Both the position numbers and the translations under genes were made by a program. From Cheilinus undulatus (Eukaryota; Chordata; Actinopteri; Labriformes; Labridae), in assembly GCF_018320785.1 (NCBI RefSeq), contig NC_054867.1, positions 26,539,855 through 26,603,854 of the forward strand: DNA of 64,000 nt, read 5' to 3'. Within the stretch, counting starts at the first letter, position 1, and every line of letters starts with the position of its first letter. Positions 35,101 through 46,914 of the stretch are shown here, one piece after another. Below the pieces are notes generated by a model. That model did no database searches, was not told where the DNA came from, and worked only from the letters and a program-made list of their open reading frames with translations.

Positions 35101-36797
35101 GTTTCCCACTTTACTCCATTCAGAGTCAGCAAACAACTTGACACCAGATGTGATATTTTGGAAGGTAAATAATTTAAAGTCTTTTAACACTTCTCAGTAT
35201 TACACTTTGTGAAATCAAAGACTTTAGTTTTACTATATTTCTTTTCCTACTTGTTTCCCTTTTCTAAATGTAAATTCCCTCATTAACTGAATCAATGATT
35301 ATGTCATTTGTATTTGGATTACCAACTTGTGACTTTGTTTTCAGTTCTTGGTAATCACATTGCATCATTAAAGGTGAATGTTAAGAGGGAGAGGACAAGT
35401 ACAAAACAAACATCCATCCATCCATTATCTATACTGCTTAATCTGTTCAGGGTTGCAGGGGGCTGGAGACAATCCCAGTTGCTAATGGGTGAGAGGTGGA
35501 GTACACTCTGGCCTGGTCACCAAATTAAAAAAGCTGTGATAGCAGAGGCACTCACGCTGTCAGGAGTCCACAGTGGTGTCCTCTGAGCTTCCTGTAGTCC
35601 TTCCAGGAGGAGAGGTCAGAACGCATTGGGTGCTGGCCCTCCTGCCTCAGGACCTGCTCGATGAGGGCAGGGTCGGCTACATGAACGGTCAGAATGGGGC
35701 CAAAGCTTGCTTTCCACATGGGTCCATACCGCTGTGCACCTTCCACCTAGGGTGTAAAAGAAACTTGACTGACCACAAGGGAAATAACTGCTCAGAGGAC
35801 TGGCATCTGTTTGGATGCACTCTGCCTTAGTTTGAAGATATGAGGGGGGCTACAGGTTGTTATAACTCAGTATAGTCATTTTCTCAAGTGATAACTTACA
35901 GTTTTAATTTTCTCCAACATAGAACAAAAAAATCAATTTAATGGATAAACTTTAAAGTAGTTTAGTAAACAGTGAAGGACAATCCTATTTTAATGGGCAG
36001 GAACTTAAATAAGAATCAGACTCAAGGAAAAGGGTAGAGCTGCAGCTCTTGATGCAGTTAAAACAATGGAAATGCAAGGGTTCAAATATATTATACTATA
36101 TTTATGAATATTTTCGCATATTTCTTGACACAGATTTTAAAAAGATTAAGTTAAATGAAAGAACCATTGTGTTAGATTCGTCTTCAATATCAGTTCCATT
36201 TGGAAAATTGAATTGTGATAAAATAGTCTCGTGAAACTATTATTATAGAGTTGACTGTATTACATCGGTAAACAGTATCTGCTCGCGAACAGATCAGCAG
36301 AGACATTAGAAAAAGAAAGCCACAAATTACTGTGGGGATTTATTTTAACTCTTAAGGAATACAATCTTAGTAAAGTTCTCATTGTATTAGGCTAATGCCG
36401 GTTTTTAATACTCCCCCATATCTTTCTTCCAGGGTAGCTCGGTCTCGATCATCAGCATTTTTTATCATTTAGCAGCCCATGCCTGATAAATTCATATTAC
36501 ATATGCTATGCCGGGTGATACTAGTATATTTTCTGTCTTTAACTTTATCCCCGTTGATGTTAATCTCTGTACCTGCAGCTCGTGTAGCCGTGACAGTCCC
36601 CGTTTAGCGAACAAGTCCCAGGCGAAGCTGGCGACCGACGGTCCGGGCATGTCGTCCAGCGTCCTCAACGCCTTGGCGGTGCCCCCCTCCGGCACTGCGC
36701 CCTCAGCCCACCTCTCCATCCACTTGACCAGGGGGAAGGCACTCCGGCCGGACACTCTGAGAGCTTGCTGCAGCATCTTTCTCACAGTAACGAGCAT
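29127..36797 (-). CDS. cyp27b1: Cytochrome P450 27B1, 25-hydroxyvitamin D 1-alpha-hydroxylase (complete, 9 exons)
   Basis: Mitochondrial P450 that makes 1,25-dihydroxyvitamin D3, using adrenodoxin. Exons: 36573-36797, 35556-35746, 34851-35041, 31645-31845, 30701-30864, 30429-30595, 30255-30336, 29708-29905, 29127-29240; all GT-AG, phases agree, 510 aa (human 508, also 9 exons). Residues 1-40 are basic and lack acidic runs at the start, as for mitochondrial import. Seen: [23 protein letters not shown]-helix LLLAGVDT (to residue 324), ExxR in KEVLR (376-380), FQPHRW, and heme motif [10 protein letters not shown] with Cys457. The C-terminus [16 protein letters not shown] matches the CYP27B1 ending. 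METTL1 as the next gene on the same strand, as in human, supports B1 over CYP27A1 or C1. Confidence 0.95.
32729..33678 (+). mobile_element. Nonautonomous hAT element, copy A (950 bp)
   Basis: Ends TGGGAGTGTAACAGTAC and GTACCTTTACACCCCTA, flanked by GTTGTCAG (32721-32728) and GTCGTCAG (33679-33686), 7 of 8 matching. It lies in CYP27B1 intron 3. Its inside, for example CACCTGCTGAATAATGTCAG and GGAAACAAAGTGTTCC, is shared with the inverted copy at 45886-46906. Translated frames of both copies are alike, but I recognise no transposase. Confidence 0.85.
33780..34325. repeat. Tandem repeat, period about 108-115 bp, CYP27B1 intron 3
   Basis: Each unit runs GCTAACTATTACAACAT - AAATCTTTAAGCTAACTA - AATGCTAGCTAACAATTTCA - ACTTAGCCACTACTTTTGGC - TGAATACCAGTTGTTTTAC. 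Unit starts are at 33878, 33993, 34101 and 34214, with partial units before and after. Copies have drifted by perhaps 15-25 percent. Confidence 0.75.
35405..35535 (+). repeat. Interspersed repeat fragment after (CATC)n
   Basis: CATCCATCCATCCATTATCT then CTGCTTAATCTGTTCAGGGT, GCAGGGGGCTGGAGACAATC, GAGAGGTGGAGTACACTCTG. This resembles a very common fish dispersed repeat known to me from memory. It lies in CYP27B1 intron 2. Confidence 0.5.
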
Positions 36798-37005
36798 GGA
36801 GCGGTGGCCGGTCGCGTCTCATTTTGTTACCTCGGACTGGAGGCTGTATTTATAACGCACACGTCCTGCTCCTCGAACCCGCGGAGATAAAGCTGTAAAT
36901 TTTCGTATCATGGGCCAATCACGGGTGTTAATGCAGCGCAAGCCCCGCCTATCTTAGATGGGGACTGTGAAGGGCGTGCATTTATAGTAAGGTGTGTCCA
37001 ATCAG
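36798..37005 (-). promoter_or_regulatory. CYP27B1 core promoter: TATA, CCAAT, GC box
   Basis: On the minus strand TATAAATA lies at 36847-36854, about 50 bp before the ATG, which would place the start of transcription near 36820 and leave a leader of only about 25 nt. An inverted CCAAT (ATTGG) is at 36914-36918, a GC box GGCGGGGC at 36943-36949, and a second ATTGG at 36998-37002. Spacing fits a TATA-type promoter; binding is inferred. Confidence 0.55.
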
Positions 37006-38813
37006 AGGGCTGAGTTTAGACCATCCCAGCTAGAGCGGCACACGTGGAGGTCCTGAATAAATAATACATGACTTCTCTCCTTCGCTTTCAGGCTTATCTG
37101 TGCTCTCTTTGCAGCACTTTGCTCTCTGATAGTGCTGCAGACAGTTTCAGGCGATCACGAACTTGTGGAAATGGTGTCTTGTGTGTTTAAAAATTACTTA
37201 CCCCCAAGGCCAATGTTATTATAGATCTTATGAATGTAGGCCATTTAAAACCCAGAGCATAAAAGTGAATAAACAACCAGAAGGGGCCACAAATCACCCT
37301 TTTGCCAAAGCATCATAAGCAGCATTATTATGAATGAAATAGTTTGAGGGGGCTTCTATTAACAAAGGCAGAGGTACATTATATTTGCCAGACTTGTGGG
37401 TGTTTTGTTTATCTACTAGTTCTTTTGCTGACCTAGTAGGTTTCCCATGAGGGAGAAAGCCTGACCTGATTTCATTTGAAGTGGAATTTGTCCGTAGCAC
37501 TGATTTTGTGGACTGTGAAGTAACAATCCCATTCCAACTCAGAATCTGCTTTGACATTTCTCTCTATGTTAGATGCTCTTACTAAAAATATCAACTCACT
37601 CTGCCTGAGGGAGTAAGTGACACTGGAGTACCCTGCTACCAAAACATGGTCAAATCATTGTTATGCAATTCATTCCTGATTCTGAAAGTAAAGACAGAGC
37701 ATGTCTCAGAGGTTTTCGGTCACAAACTACATTAAAAACATATAAAACTGTTAAACCTGCTTAAAATTTTCTTTAATTAGTAAGGCACTGTTGATTTAAG
37801 TTTATCTTATTCAATTTGACAAGATGCTTGAAGTTAACTTGGGTCTCAGTCAGTGTGTTAACTTGAATTGAGAAAACTCATTTCAGTTGCTTTTGGAGCA
37901 TTCTTTAATTTAAGAGTTTATGTACCTCTGCTCATGGCATTGTCCACAGTGTTACAATCAGATGTCTGACTGTTGAAACTACTTATATATCTGGGAGGCA
38001 ATGTGTAACAATATATTTCTCTTCTATTTACATGTTTATCGATTAAAGAGGGTACTAGATTATGACAAGTTATGTGGATTAAATTGCCGAGTTGTAGCGT
38101 TAGGAGTTTTTTTAATGTCACAGATTAACAGAGAGTCAGTGGGCACATGGCTCTTATGGTACACTTAACAAATCAAGCAACAAGCATTATACCATCGTAT
38201 CATACCATCACTGAGGTAACATTTGTCCATTTTGCAATAAACAGGAAAGTCACCAAAAAAGAATTTCATTTTGGATATTTGTCAGTGTTCACAATGAAAA
38301 TACCTGGGCTTGTCACCCAGGGACATTTTAGTCAACGAAGTATATTTGTAAACCATTTTGTCTTTTCTATAAAAATTAATTTATACAACTCTACAGTGTC
38401 ATTTAGCTTTTGTCCAAAGTGACATACATCTGAGATAAAGTACAACATAAGACAAGATCTAGAAAGGAGGAAACAATATCAGTAAGTGCCACAAAATGCA
38501 TCATCTGCTATTGGATACAGATGCTGCCATGCAGTGTTAGAGGTTATGCACATGGTGTGCATGTAGTCACAGTTTGGGCATGTGAGAGAGACATCCTGTC
38601 ATACATCCCTCTCGTAAATGCAATGATTGGGGTGCAATATCTCATGTTAAAAATTAAGCTTCATATGCAAAATATGCATTTCTTTATGGAATACTATGGA
38701 ATATTGAGTAGAATTTCAAAAGGTGAGTAATGTTACTTGAGTGTATTTATACAACATGCTGTTGACGAATATAGTCCGAGGAACAAATGAAGAAAAAAGC
38801 AGGGCAGTATGGC
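37006..38813. other. Intergenic, no recognised gene
   Basis: Upstream of CYP27B1. An 87-codon minus frame at 37294-37557 has no recognisable domain or splice context. No element identified. Confidence 0.45.
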
Positions 38814-38817
38814 TTAA

Positions 38818-39490
38818 AGGGATACTTCAACATTTTGGCAAATTTGCCCATTGCCATAATTCCTATAGTGTTAGTAATAGGTTCCTTTCCTTTAGTTGTC
38901 GTTGCAAGCTGTTTCTAGAGCTGGGGGGACCGATATACCAGCTGAACAGCTAACGCTATGGAAGCAGACGGTATTTTTTGCTTTCCCTCATCAAACTCAT
39001 CAAATACACAATCCAACAACTCCAAAACGCTCTTGTGGACAAGTTGTGACCTGTACATTCACCGCGCTATGAAATAATCATGGAACATTACGAGATGGGG
39101 ATGTTTTGAATTTAATTGCAAAGCCGGAACTACACTCCAGACATGGCTGCTGCACTGTGTCACTCCGCCCAGTGGTTCACTCAAGAATTGGTTCGGAGTA
39201 TTTGCTTCATGTGTCGTAATGTTACATTATTACACATTATTATTTCATAGCGTGGTGAATGTGCAGGTCACAACTTGTCCACGAGAGTGTTTTGGAGTTG
39301 TTGGATTGTGTATTTGATGAGGGAAAGCAAAAAACACCGTCTGCTTACATAGTGTTAGCTGTGCAGCTGGTATATCAGTCCCCCCGGATCTAAAAACAGC
39401 TTGCACCGACAACTAACGTAAACGAACCTATTACTAACACTATAGGAATTATGGCAATGGGCGAACTTGCCAAAATGTTCAAGTATGCCT
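38818..39490. mobile_element. Large inverted-repeat element between TTAA sites
   Basis: 673 bp with arms of about 260-275 bp (38818-39093 and 39213-39490) that are near-perfect reverse complements, around a 120-bp centre. Ends are AGGGATACTTCAACATTTTG and CAAAATGTTCAAGTATGCCT, flanked by TTAA at 38814-38817 and 39491-39494. TTAA duplication fits piggyBac or Kolobok-type transposition. No transposase frame. Confidence 0.8.
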
Positions 39491-39494
39491 TTAA

Positions 39495-42400
39495 CCTGAC
39501 AACCCAGATAGACTGTTTCATATCTATATTGCATGGATATATTTCACATTCATTTAGGAAACCTCCCTTACAAAGCATTTGGGAGAAGCAGGAGAAAAAA
39601 TTCTCAGGTGACTGAAAGAATGTTCCTTCTGTCACATTCATGACAGGCAACAAGACAGAAAGAGGTAGCAGACAGTTCCAGTGCTAATCTGAGATATACA
39701 GGCTAGTGCTACCATAGTGTTTGGATGGATGGATGTTGGTGGCTATAATTTATGCTGAAGGCTATTGGTGTAGGTGTTAAAACGTCTTCTCTTCCAAGAG
39801 GAGCTTAGCAAACTGCCATTTTGCTACAGCTAGGCTACATCTAAGCTACCGTGGTGGTAGCCATTGTATGCACAAGCTTAGAGTACAACTTAACTCCACC
39901 TGTAACAATCAAACTCTCATGTGCTTTGCAAGGTTAAGTATGGTCATCTCTACTGTCCAAGTACAGCATCTTTCTGTGGGAAACACAGAATGTGGATGTG
40001 CGTTAAAGACCAATCAATGCACCCATGAAGACTGAAAATATGATTGGACATTTGGACATGGGATGGTCATGCACCATAATATAAAGGGTATGTTTTTATT
40101 CCTCATTTTAAAGTAAATAAAAAATCAATTCTATTAAAGAAAACACTACATGATAATAAAAGTCAATCATTTGTGTTACTGAAAGTAACATTTTGGCTCT
40201 TTGGCTCAATGTTTAATGTTGAGAACAATAACTGTTGGTAGAACCTTTCCATTGTTTTGTAGATTTTTGCTTGTTCTTTGAGGGAAATCACCTGAAATAT
40301 ATACAATATTGGATAAATACCAAATATAAATTTAAAGTTCTGACTACAAACAATAAATAAAAGTTTCACATTCAGGTTCTAGTTTAGGAGCACAGCTAAA
40401 AATGTGCAGCCTGAGGGGGAAATATGGGCCTGCACCTGAGAACGAGACTAGCAGCCTGACAGATTATTGAAAAAAATGACACATTAGTGTGTTTCTGTTT
40501 TCTTGGAATATTTCATCTATATATTATTTCAGTAGGAGTAATGGTATATTTCTTAAGATTTCAAGTTTTAATTAGTTATGAAATAGACTGACATTAATAC
40601 TGATGCAGATTTGGAAATGAGACCATCAGCAACAAGACAGATAATGTCTACATAGTAATTGTTAGTGCTTGTAACAACTGCCTCAGGGTAGGTGTCAAAC
40701 ATAGTGGTTAACATTAGCTACAGAAGATTCACAACGAGAGGTGTTTTTGACTGTGAACGGAATCAGGATGAGATTTCTGGTCATAAAATAGGATTTATTC
40801 ATGTGCAGATTAAGATCAGCAGAGAGATGAGAGGTACTGCTCTGTCCACAAAGTCAACACAAAACTAAAGTTCCCAACAGGAGCTTCAAAATGTTGAGAT
40901 TTGCTGCATAAAACGGAGATTTTTTATGATCAGCCTGCTGCTGGGTCACTGCAGGATCAGTTCTCTTGTGATTCATGACATTTTGATTTGAACAGCTAGT
41001 GGATGAGATGGGATCTGGTGCAGAAAATTTGGACCCCTTGTTTTTGGGGGCATTGTCTTATTTTCTGGGTCACTCTCATGTCGTCATTCAACAAAGGTCA
41101 AGCAAAGCAAGCAGTTTTTATCAGGCCTGGTGCAAGAGGATTTAGTTAGAATGACCTGATACTGTTTGTGTTTACTGGACAAGATCAAATGTAACAGATT
41201 TAACTGAAAGTTTTAAAAAAGGGACCATCTTGCATTTGGTGGAAACTTTGATGGAAACTATGACATAAATCAGGTTGCACAATGAAGATCATGGACACTA
41301 AAGCTGACAGAAATAATTACCAGATCACACTCACCAATGACAGTGTCCAGCATATCCCTACTAACCCCAGAGGGTGAATGAGGTTATACTGGAAGGGTTT
41401 TGAAGAAATCACTACATTTGAACTCCCTACATACAGGACTTGACCTCAACATGTGAATCGGACTTGTGTGCCGGAAAAGAAAGCCTGATGATTTGATGTG
41501 CTGAGTTATGAGGCTGAAAGAGCAGCACGGAGCAAAGATCAAATTTTGGCTGGTCACAAAACATCGATACACGAGACGAGTACACGCGACTTCCTGAAAG
41601 GAAAAAGAAGAGTTATCTTCAAGGGTGAGAGATAAACAATGACCTCTGAGATTTACATGCACACAAACAACTTTCAGACAGGTTCCCCTGTGTCACAATG
41701 AGGGTGACACAGTTCACTGTAAAATAAATAAATAAATAAACAAAAATAAATCAACTGGTTTTTTTTGTAAGTGCTGATGGGAATTTGTTGACACCAGCCT
41801 TTTCTGGATTGGATAAAACTTAAAATATCTGTAATGTTTTCAAATTAGATCCATCTTTGTCCCCCTCAGAAATATGCAAATATTAAAACTTTTTCACTGG
41901 CACAGTGGCTCAGATGCTCATCTTTAACTTCTTTTCCAGCAGGCTCACAATTGAAAGACCACACAAGAAGCTGACACCAACTGAACTCTCCCCATAAACC
42001 AGACCTTTTTTAATTAATCTGGCCGTGCCTGAGTAACGAGGGATTAATATTGATTATGAAAAAAAAATAATAAGAAATCCTATGAAAGAATGACTTCTTT
42101 GTGCTGTGGTGCGGTGTGAACTGATGTGGCCCAGTTGTAGATCATGCTATACAGTGTAGCGGGATAGCCTGAGAGGTATTTTCCCCTTATTGTGTTGGCT
42201 CGGTGCCCAGAAAGGAGGCAGCTATATTCCCAGACTAGTGTGTTAAAGTTCATGGCTGCAGTCTGCCTGTCTGGGTGGTATCAGAGTGCCTTTATATACG
42301 CTAGACACACACGCACACACAGATGCACAGAAGTTTGTGGTAAGAGGTGCAGATGAATGAGTGAGTTTCTGTTTTACCTCACTCAGCACGCCGATGAGGA

Positions 42401-42590
42401 TGGTGTAATTACGGCTTTCTATTATGTTTGAATGACTATGTTTGTTACATGTTCAACCATGTATGCATAAAGTCAGTGGTTTCTAAACCTTTTTGTTTGA
42501 TGTATATCCCCGCTGCCCTTATTTACTGTCCTTATTTTGGTCTCAAAATAAATCTTCACATTCATCACATATCCCTTTAATCTTATGAGT
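39495..42590. other. Intergenic, no recognised gene
   Basis: About 3.1 kb without a convincing exon or dated element. Contains an (ATAA)n run at 41725-41745. Confidence 0.45.
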
Positions 42591-42760
42591 TAACTTTAGC
42601 TGGCTATATCTTAACTGCTTGGCTAAAACTTTTTCCCAACAATTTCAACTACTGTTTTTAATTTTTAGCAAGCAATGTTTATTACCTGAACCTATTTGTA
42701 CTGTTCTTTTGTAGATTTTAGATACCAATGTTCTTTACTGAATCTAGGGTGACCATATCT
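42590..42760. repeat. Degenerate repeat with TTTTTAGC motifs
   Basis: Short stretch of drifting units (AACAATTTCAACTACTGTTT, TTCTTTTGTAGATTTTAG) like those at 44640-45330. Confidence 0.35.
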
Positions 42761-42938
42761 TCAATCCTCCAAATAGCAACACTTTAATTTTATCACAAAA
42801 CTACATTTATAACTCATAGAAAAACTTTTTTTTTTCCATCAGTGTACCTTTTAACAACATGGAAAATGCCTTAGCAGATGAAAAATCATGTCTCCCAAAA
42901 TGAACCAAACCTTTATTTGAGAGGGACCCAGCTGCAGT

Positions 42939-43215
42939 CAAGATGGCCGACATGGGCGTCCCTATACATCCAATCCATGCCGGAAGTCCCAGGCAGAAGT
43001 TTCTTCTTCATGTTGGACTCAGCTGCCAGTGTTTGTCAGTCTTTTCGCGCCTAACCCTAACCCTAACCCTTGGTGCTGGATCTCAAATATATCACCTCCC
43101 CCATTGCCTTACCCTGAACCTAACCACTCGGGTTTTAATACCTAAGCCTTACCTTAGACGTACGGACTTCCGGTTGAGACTTCCGGTATGGATTGGATGT
43201 ATGATGGCCATCTTG
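42939..43215. mobile_element. Short inverted-repeat element with telomere-like core
   Basis: 277 bp. The left end CAAGATGGCCGACATGGGCG...ACATCCAATCCATGCCGGAA is matched by the reverse complement of the right end (CAAGATGGCCATCATACATC, CAATCCATACCGGAAGT). Inside lies CTAACCCTAACCCTAACCCT (about 43051-43071) and further CTAACC copies. No coding. Target duplication not identified. Confidence 0.65.
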
Positions 43216-43879
43216 TCTGAATCAAGGTCTTCTTGCTTTATTCAGAAAATTAAATTATAGTAAACACAACAGGATCATGTTGGTGCATTGCAATTTAATA
43301 CAGAGAGTTCTCCAACCTATACTGTCAAACATTCTCTTCTATTCTTCAGGCCTGTCAGCTTCTCAAAATGATTATCATTACTATTATTATCATTTAACAA
43401 AAACAAAGTCAGCCGAACTATATTGTGGCAATTATAAGTTGAACTGAAACACAAAAACACAAAAAGGTGTGTTCTTAATCTTTTAAAACAAAAACACTTT
43501 GAAGAAATTAATGTAATCTTTACCTAATGTATGTGTAACCTGAGTTTATTTGCAGAGATGCCCTCTTTAGTTGTAGGGCATCGAGATGGTATTTGCCTCA
43601 CTGAAATATGTCTTAACAGTGCTATTTCCAGCTTGTGGCGGTCTTTCGTGTGTTGTAACATTGTATGTCATTACATATTCAAAATGAGCACTGTAAGTGT
43701 GTGTAAAAAGCATCTTATTCACTACCTGGTACTTCTGAAGATTTTTTTTTCCTCTCCTGGAGCCCTAAAGACTTCCCAGTAGCATGACTGCGGTCACGCA
43801 GTACAGCTAGCCTACCTGACGTTTTGCAGCAGGTCCTGTCAACTCCGTCAGCTCACCAAGATTGTTGACACACATAGCC

Positions 43880-44460
43880 AGCCACGAATCAGGAGCGAGC
43901 TCTGACCAAGTGGCAACCTCCAGTCCTGAAAAATGAAGCCAATGCGGAAGTGCAAAAAATTGCTATACTGCGAGTGCCCACTTGAGGCTGGCTGCAGGAA
44001 AACCGGAAGTTCCATCTGCACACATGTTAAACAGCCGGTTTTGACACACAAAATAAATTGGTTTACAACCTGGTTAAAAAAACACCAAACGTGTCTCATT
44101 AGCTAGTGTCTTATTGTGCTCCCACTGTAGGGGGGGTGGATTTTTTTTGTACCACGATCGTTTGGATTATATTTAGGATAAACCTAACTTCACGGTGATT
44201 GGTGCGTCTCATTTGATTGACTGATAGTTTGGCAGGCAGAGGCTCCGTTTCTGTCAACCGGAATGCTAGCTAGCAGGCTGACAGGAAGTCGCGCTTGGTG
44301 GGCGGGCCGTTGGGTTGATCTAAAGTTCGGTAGAGAGCGCAATTTCAATATGGAAGCATCCACAAATGGGCTTCAAAACCCATTTGAGTCTGCCTATTGT
44401 AAGCAGACGACTGACGTCACACGGGGCTTGTCCACTTCTTTCTACAGTCTATGGCTCTGA
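43880..44460. repeat. Probable dispersed repeat ending GACGTCACACGGGGC
   Basis: The right end, TGACGTCACACGGGGCTTGT - CCACTTCTTTCTACAGTCTA - TGG, resembles a repeat I know as widespread in fish. Ends and superfamily were not resolved from this copy alone. Confidence 0.3.
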
Positions 44461-44639
44461 CGTGCGCCTAGACAACTAAAGTCATTGACATAAATAAAGA
44501 CAAATACAAACTAAGCATAGCGATGCATTAATATTTCCATTGGCTAAAACAGACAGGGGATGTTTATAAACGGGACATAGTAGCGTTTCATGGATTTTTT
44601 GTCAGACCACGGGACATAGGGCCTGAAAACGGTTTAACA

Positions 44640-45340
44640 GTCAGCTAAATCAAGAGTCACACTAACTTAAACCTTATACTGAAGCTTTCGCTAACAGTGC
44701 TCTTACTTTAGACTATTTGGAGCTTTCAGCTAAAAAAACATTTACTTTTACCCATTTCTACTACTTCTTTGTAGCTTTTAGCTATCACTGATATTTTCTT
44801 TAATTTACTATTAATTTATATCTGTTAGCGATCAGCCCTCTTTACATCAACCTATTGCGACTGTTCAGTTGTTTTTAAGCTATCAATGATCTTTCCTTCA
44901 ACCATTTTGTAGCTTTAGCAGTAATTTTTTTCTTTTCTCTATTGCCATTGTTCATTGAGCAGCTTTTAGCTAGTGATGGCCTTTATTTAACATACTGCAT
45001 GCTAAGTGTTCGTTTGTAATTTTAAAACAAGATACTTTTAATTTTGGCCTATTTCTACTTTTCATTTGTGACTCTGGGCAGACAATAATCTTTACTATTA
45101 CAACTAATTAAACATTTCTACTGTACACTTGCCAAATTGTAACCTTTTTGCAAACAATATTTATAATTGTAATCAAGTTCTATTCATGACTTAAGGCTAC
45201 CATTGTTTATCATAATTTTCACCTATTCTTCTCTCACTTGTAGCTTTTGGCCAACAAAAGTGATTTCTTTTAGCAAATTTGTACAGTTTGTAGTGTTCAT
45301 GCCATTCTACTTATTCTTTTTAGTATTTTGCTAATATTGC
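44640..45340. repeat. Degenerate tandem repeat with TTGTAGCTTTTAGCTA units
   Basis: Drifting units of roughly 70-75 bp: CTACTTCTTTGTAGCTTTTA - GCTATCACTGATATTTTCTT, then CAGTTGTTTTTAAGCTATCA - ATGATCTTTCCTTCAACC, and others. Related to the arrays at 2080-2420 and 33780-34325 in motif content. Confidence 0.45.
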
Positions 45341-45614
45341 ATTGTTCTGTTGTCTATCAATCATAGCTGTGATTACTATTTCCTCACATATTACTGCTAT
45401 CATTATTGATGTTATGGCCATATTCTACACAATAGGAGATAATTACACGGCCACGACTGCCATGGATGCATCTTTTATTTTTATTTTGTTGTTTCTCTTG
45501 TCCCTCTCATCCTCCTGCTTTTCTCTCTTCTTCTATTACCACGATTATTATTTAACAGTTTCTAACTTTCTCATTTTTGTTTTCTGATGTAATAATCTCT
45601 ACACATTTTACCTT

Positions 45615-45780
45615 TGCACCGCTTGGCAGAGGGGTACTTACTGCTTGTGCTGGTCTTTATTACAATACAGGCTGTATCAGAGAGTATTGCCTACAGCTGC
45701 CCTCTTTGCAGAGTGTCTTGATTTAACTTTGGTTACGAATTGGCGCTATACAAATAAATCAATAAATTGATTGATATTAT
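45615..45780 (+). repeat. LINE or SINE 3' tail fragment
   Basis: Ends GGCGCTATACAAATAAATCA - ATAAATTGATTGAT, the tail form shared by several fish LINEs and SINEs. Upstream part not assigned. Confidence 0.4.
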
Positions 45781-45885
45781 TGACCTCAAGCTTGTCAACT
45801 CTGTTCAATAGCTTACTTCTACAGTTTTTTATAATTAATTTACCGAGCCAAAAGTGATTATTCTTTTAAAAACAACTATTCAAAC

Positions 45886-46906
45886 TAGGGATGTAAAGGT
45901 ACATGTAGTCGTACCATACTGATTTGGTACGGGCCTCTCGGTTTGATACATGTGGATCAAAGCTCATACACAGACAGAAAACCAGAGTGCAACTTAGTGC
46001 CACTCTGTCCTGACAACCACAGCAAACAACAGCCTGAATATTCACAGATAAAAGTGTCCTGTTTAGGAACACTTTGTTTCCCAGTAAAATATAACAGTGG
46101 ACAAAGACAACAACAGTAGCGCTTACATTATTCAGCAGGTGTGTCACTGGCAGCACGTCATCCAGCGGATCAGTCAAAGCATCTGAAACGGCACCACTCA
46201 AACAAAAATGTCACTGTAACAAGGAGGAATAACAAAAAGCCTCACCAGCCGGTTATGAACTTCCCATGATTTAAGATCTTTTCAGGATAACAGTGGTGCT
46301 CTGGTTTTGTGAATCAAATTAATTCTAAATGCGTACCTTCAACTGTCAGCAGAGTAGGAGGGGGAGGGGGACTCCATCATGTCTGCAGCTGCATCATAGG
46401 TGAAGTTATCCTCAGCTTTCACACGGCTCTAAACTCTTTATCCGCCAAGATGGGCTGTGAAAAGTTCTCCGAAACCTTGTAGTAGGTCCCACTGGTTAAA
46501 AAAGTAAGCCAGTGCTGAAGTCCGTGGTGAAATCAGCAGGATAGATGCTAATTAGCATACTTAACAAGCTAACATGGCTGTATGATGATGTGTTCAAATT
46601 GGCTGGGAAATTTTAGTGTTTAAAGAATGGGTATGAATATGTCAATATATCAATTCAAATAACCTAGAAATTTTAAAATGTATTTAATAATTAAGATTTT
46701 TATTCATTGAAGACCTTTTGGAAAGAGGTTGCAGCATCATTAATAATTTAAATGTAATTTATTCAGCCTATTTATTTTAATATATATATATTTTTTTAAT
46801 TCTGTTATTTATTTGCTTTAATTACAGTACCGAAAACCTACTGAACAATGACTTCAAAACCGAGGTACGTACCAAACCAAAATTATTCCGTACCGTTACA
46901 CCCCTA
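45886..46906 (-). mobile_element. Nonautonomous hAT element, copy B (1021 bp), inverted to copy A
   Basis: Ends TAGGGATGTAAAGGTAC and GTACCGTTACACCCCTA, flanked by ATTCAAAC (45878-45885) and ATTTAAAC (46907-46914), 7 of 8 matching. Collinear with copy A along its whole length when reverse-complemented; about 70 bp longer. No transposase recognised. Confidence 0.85.
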
Positions 46907-46914
46907 ATTTAAAC

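Noticed and set aside
37294-37557. 87-codon minus frame upstream of CYP27B1
   Set aside because: No recognised family, no splice support and no similarity to neighbours.
43051-43075. Interstitial telomere marking a chromosome fusion
   Set aside because: Only about three units, and they lie within a short inverted-repeat transposon.
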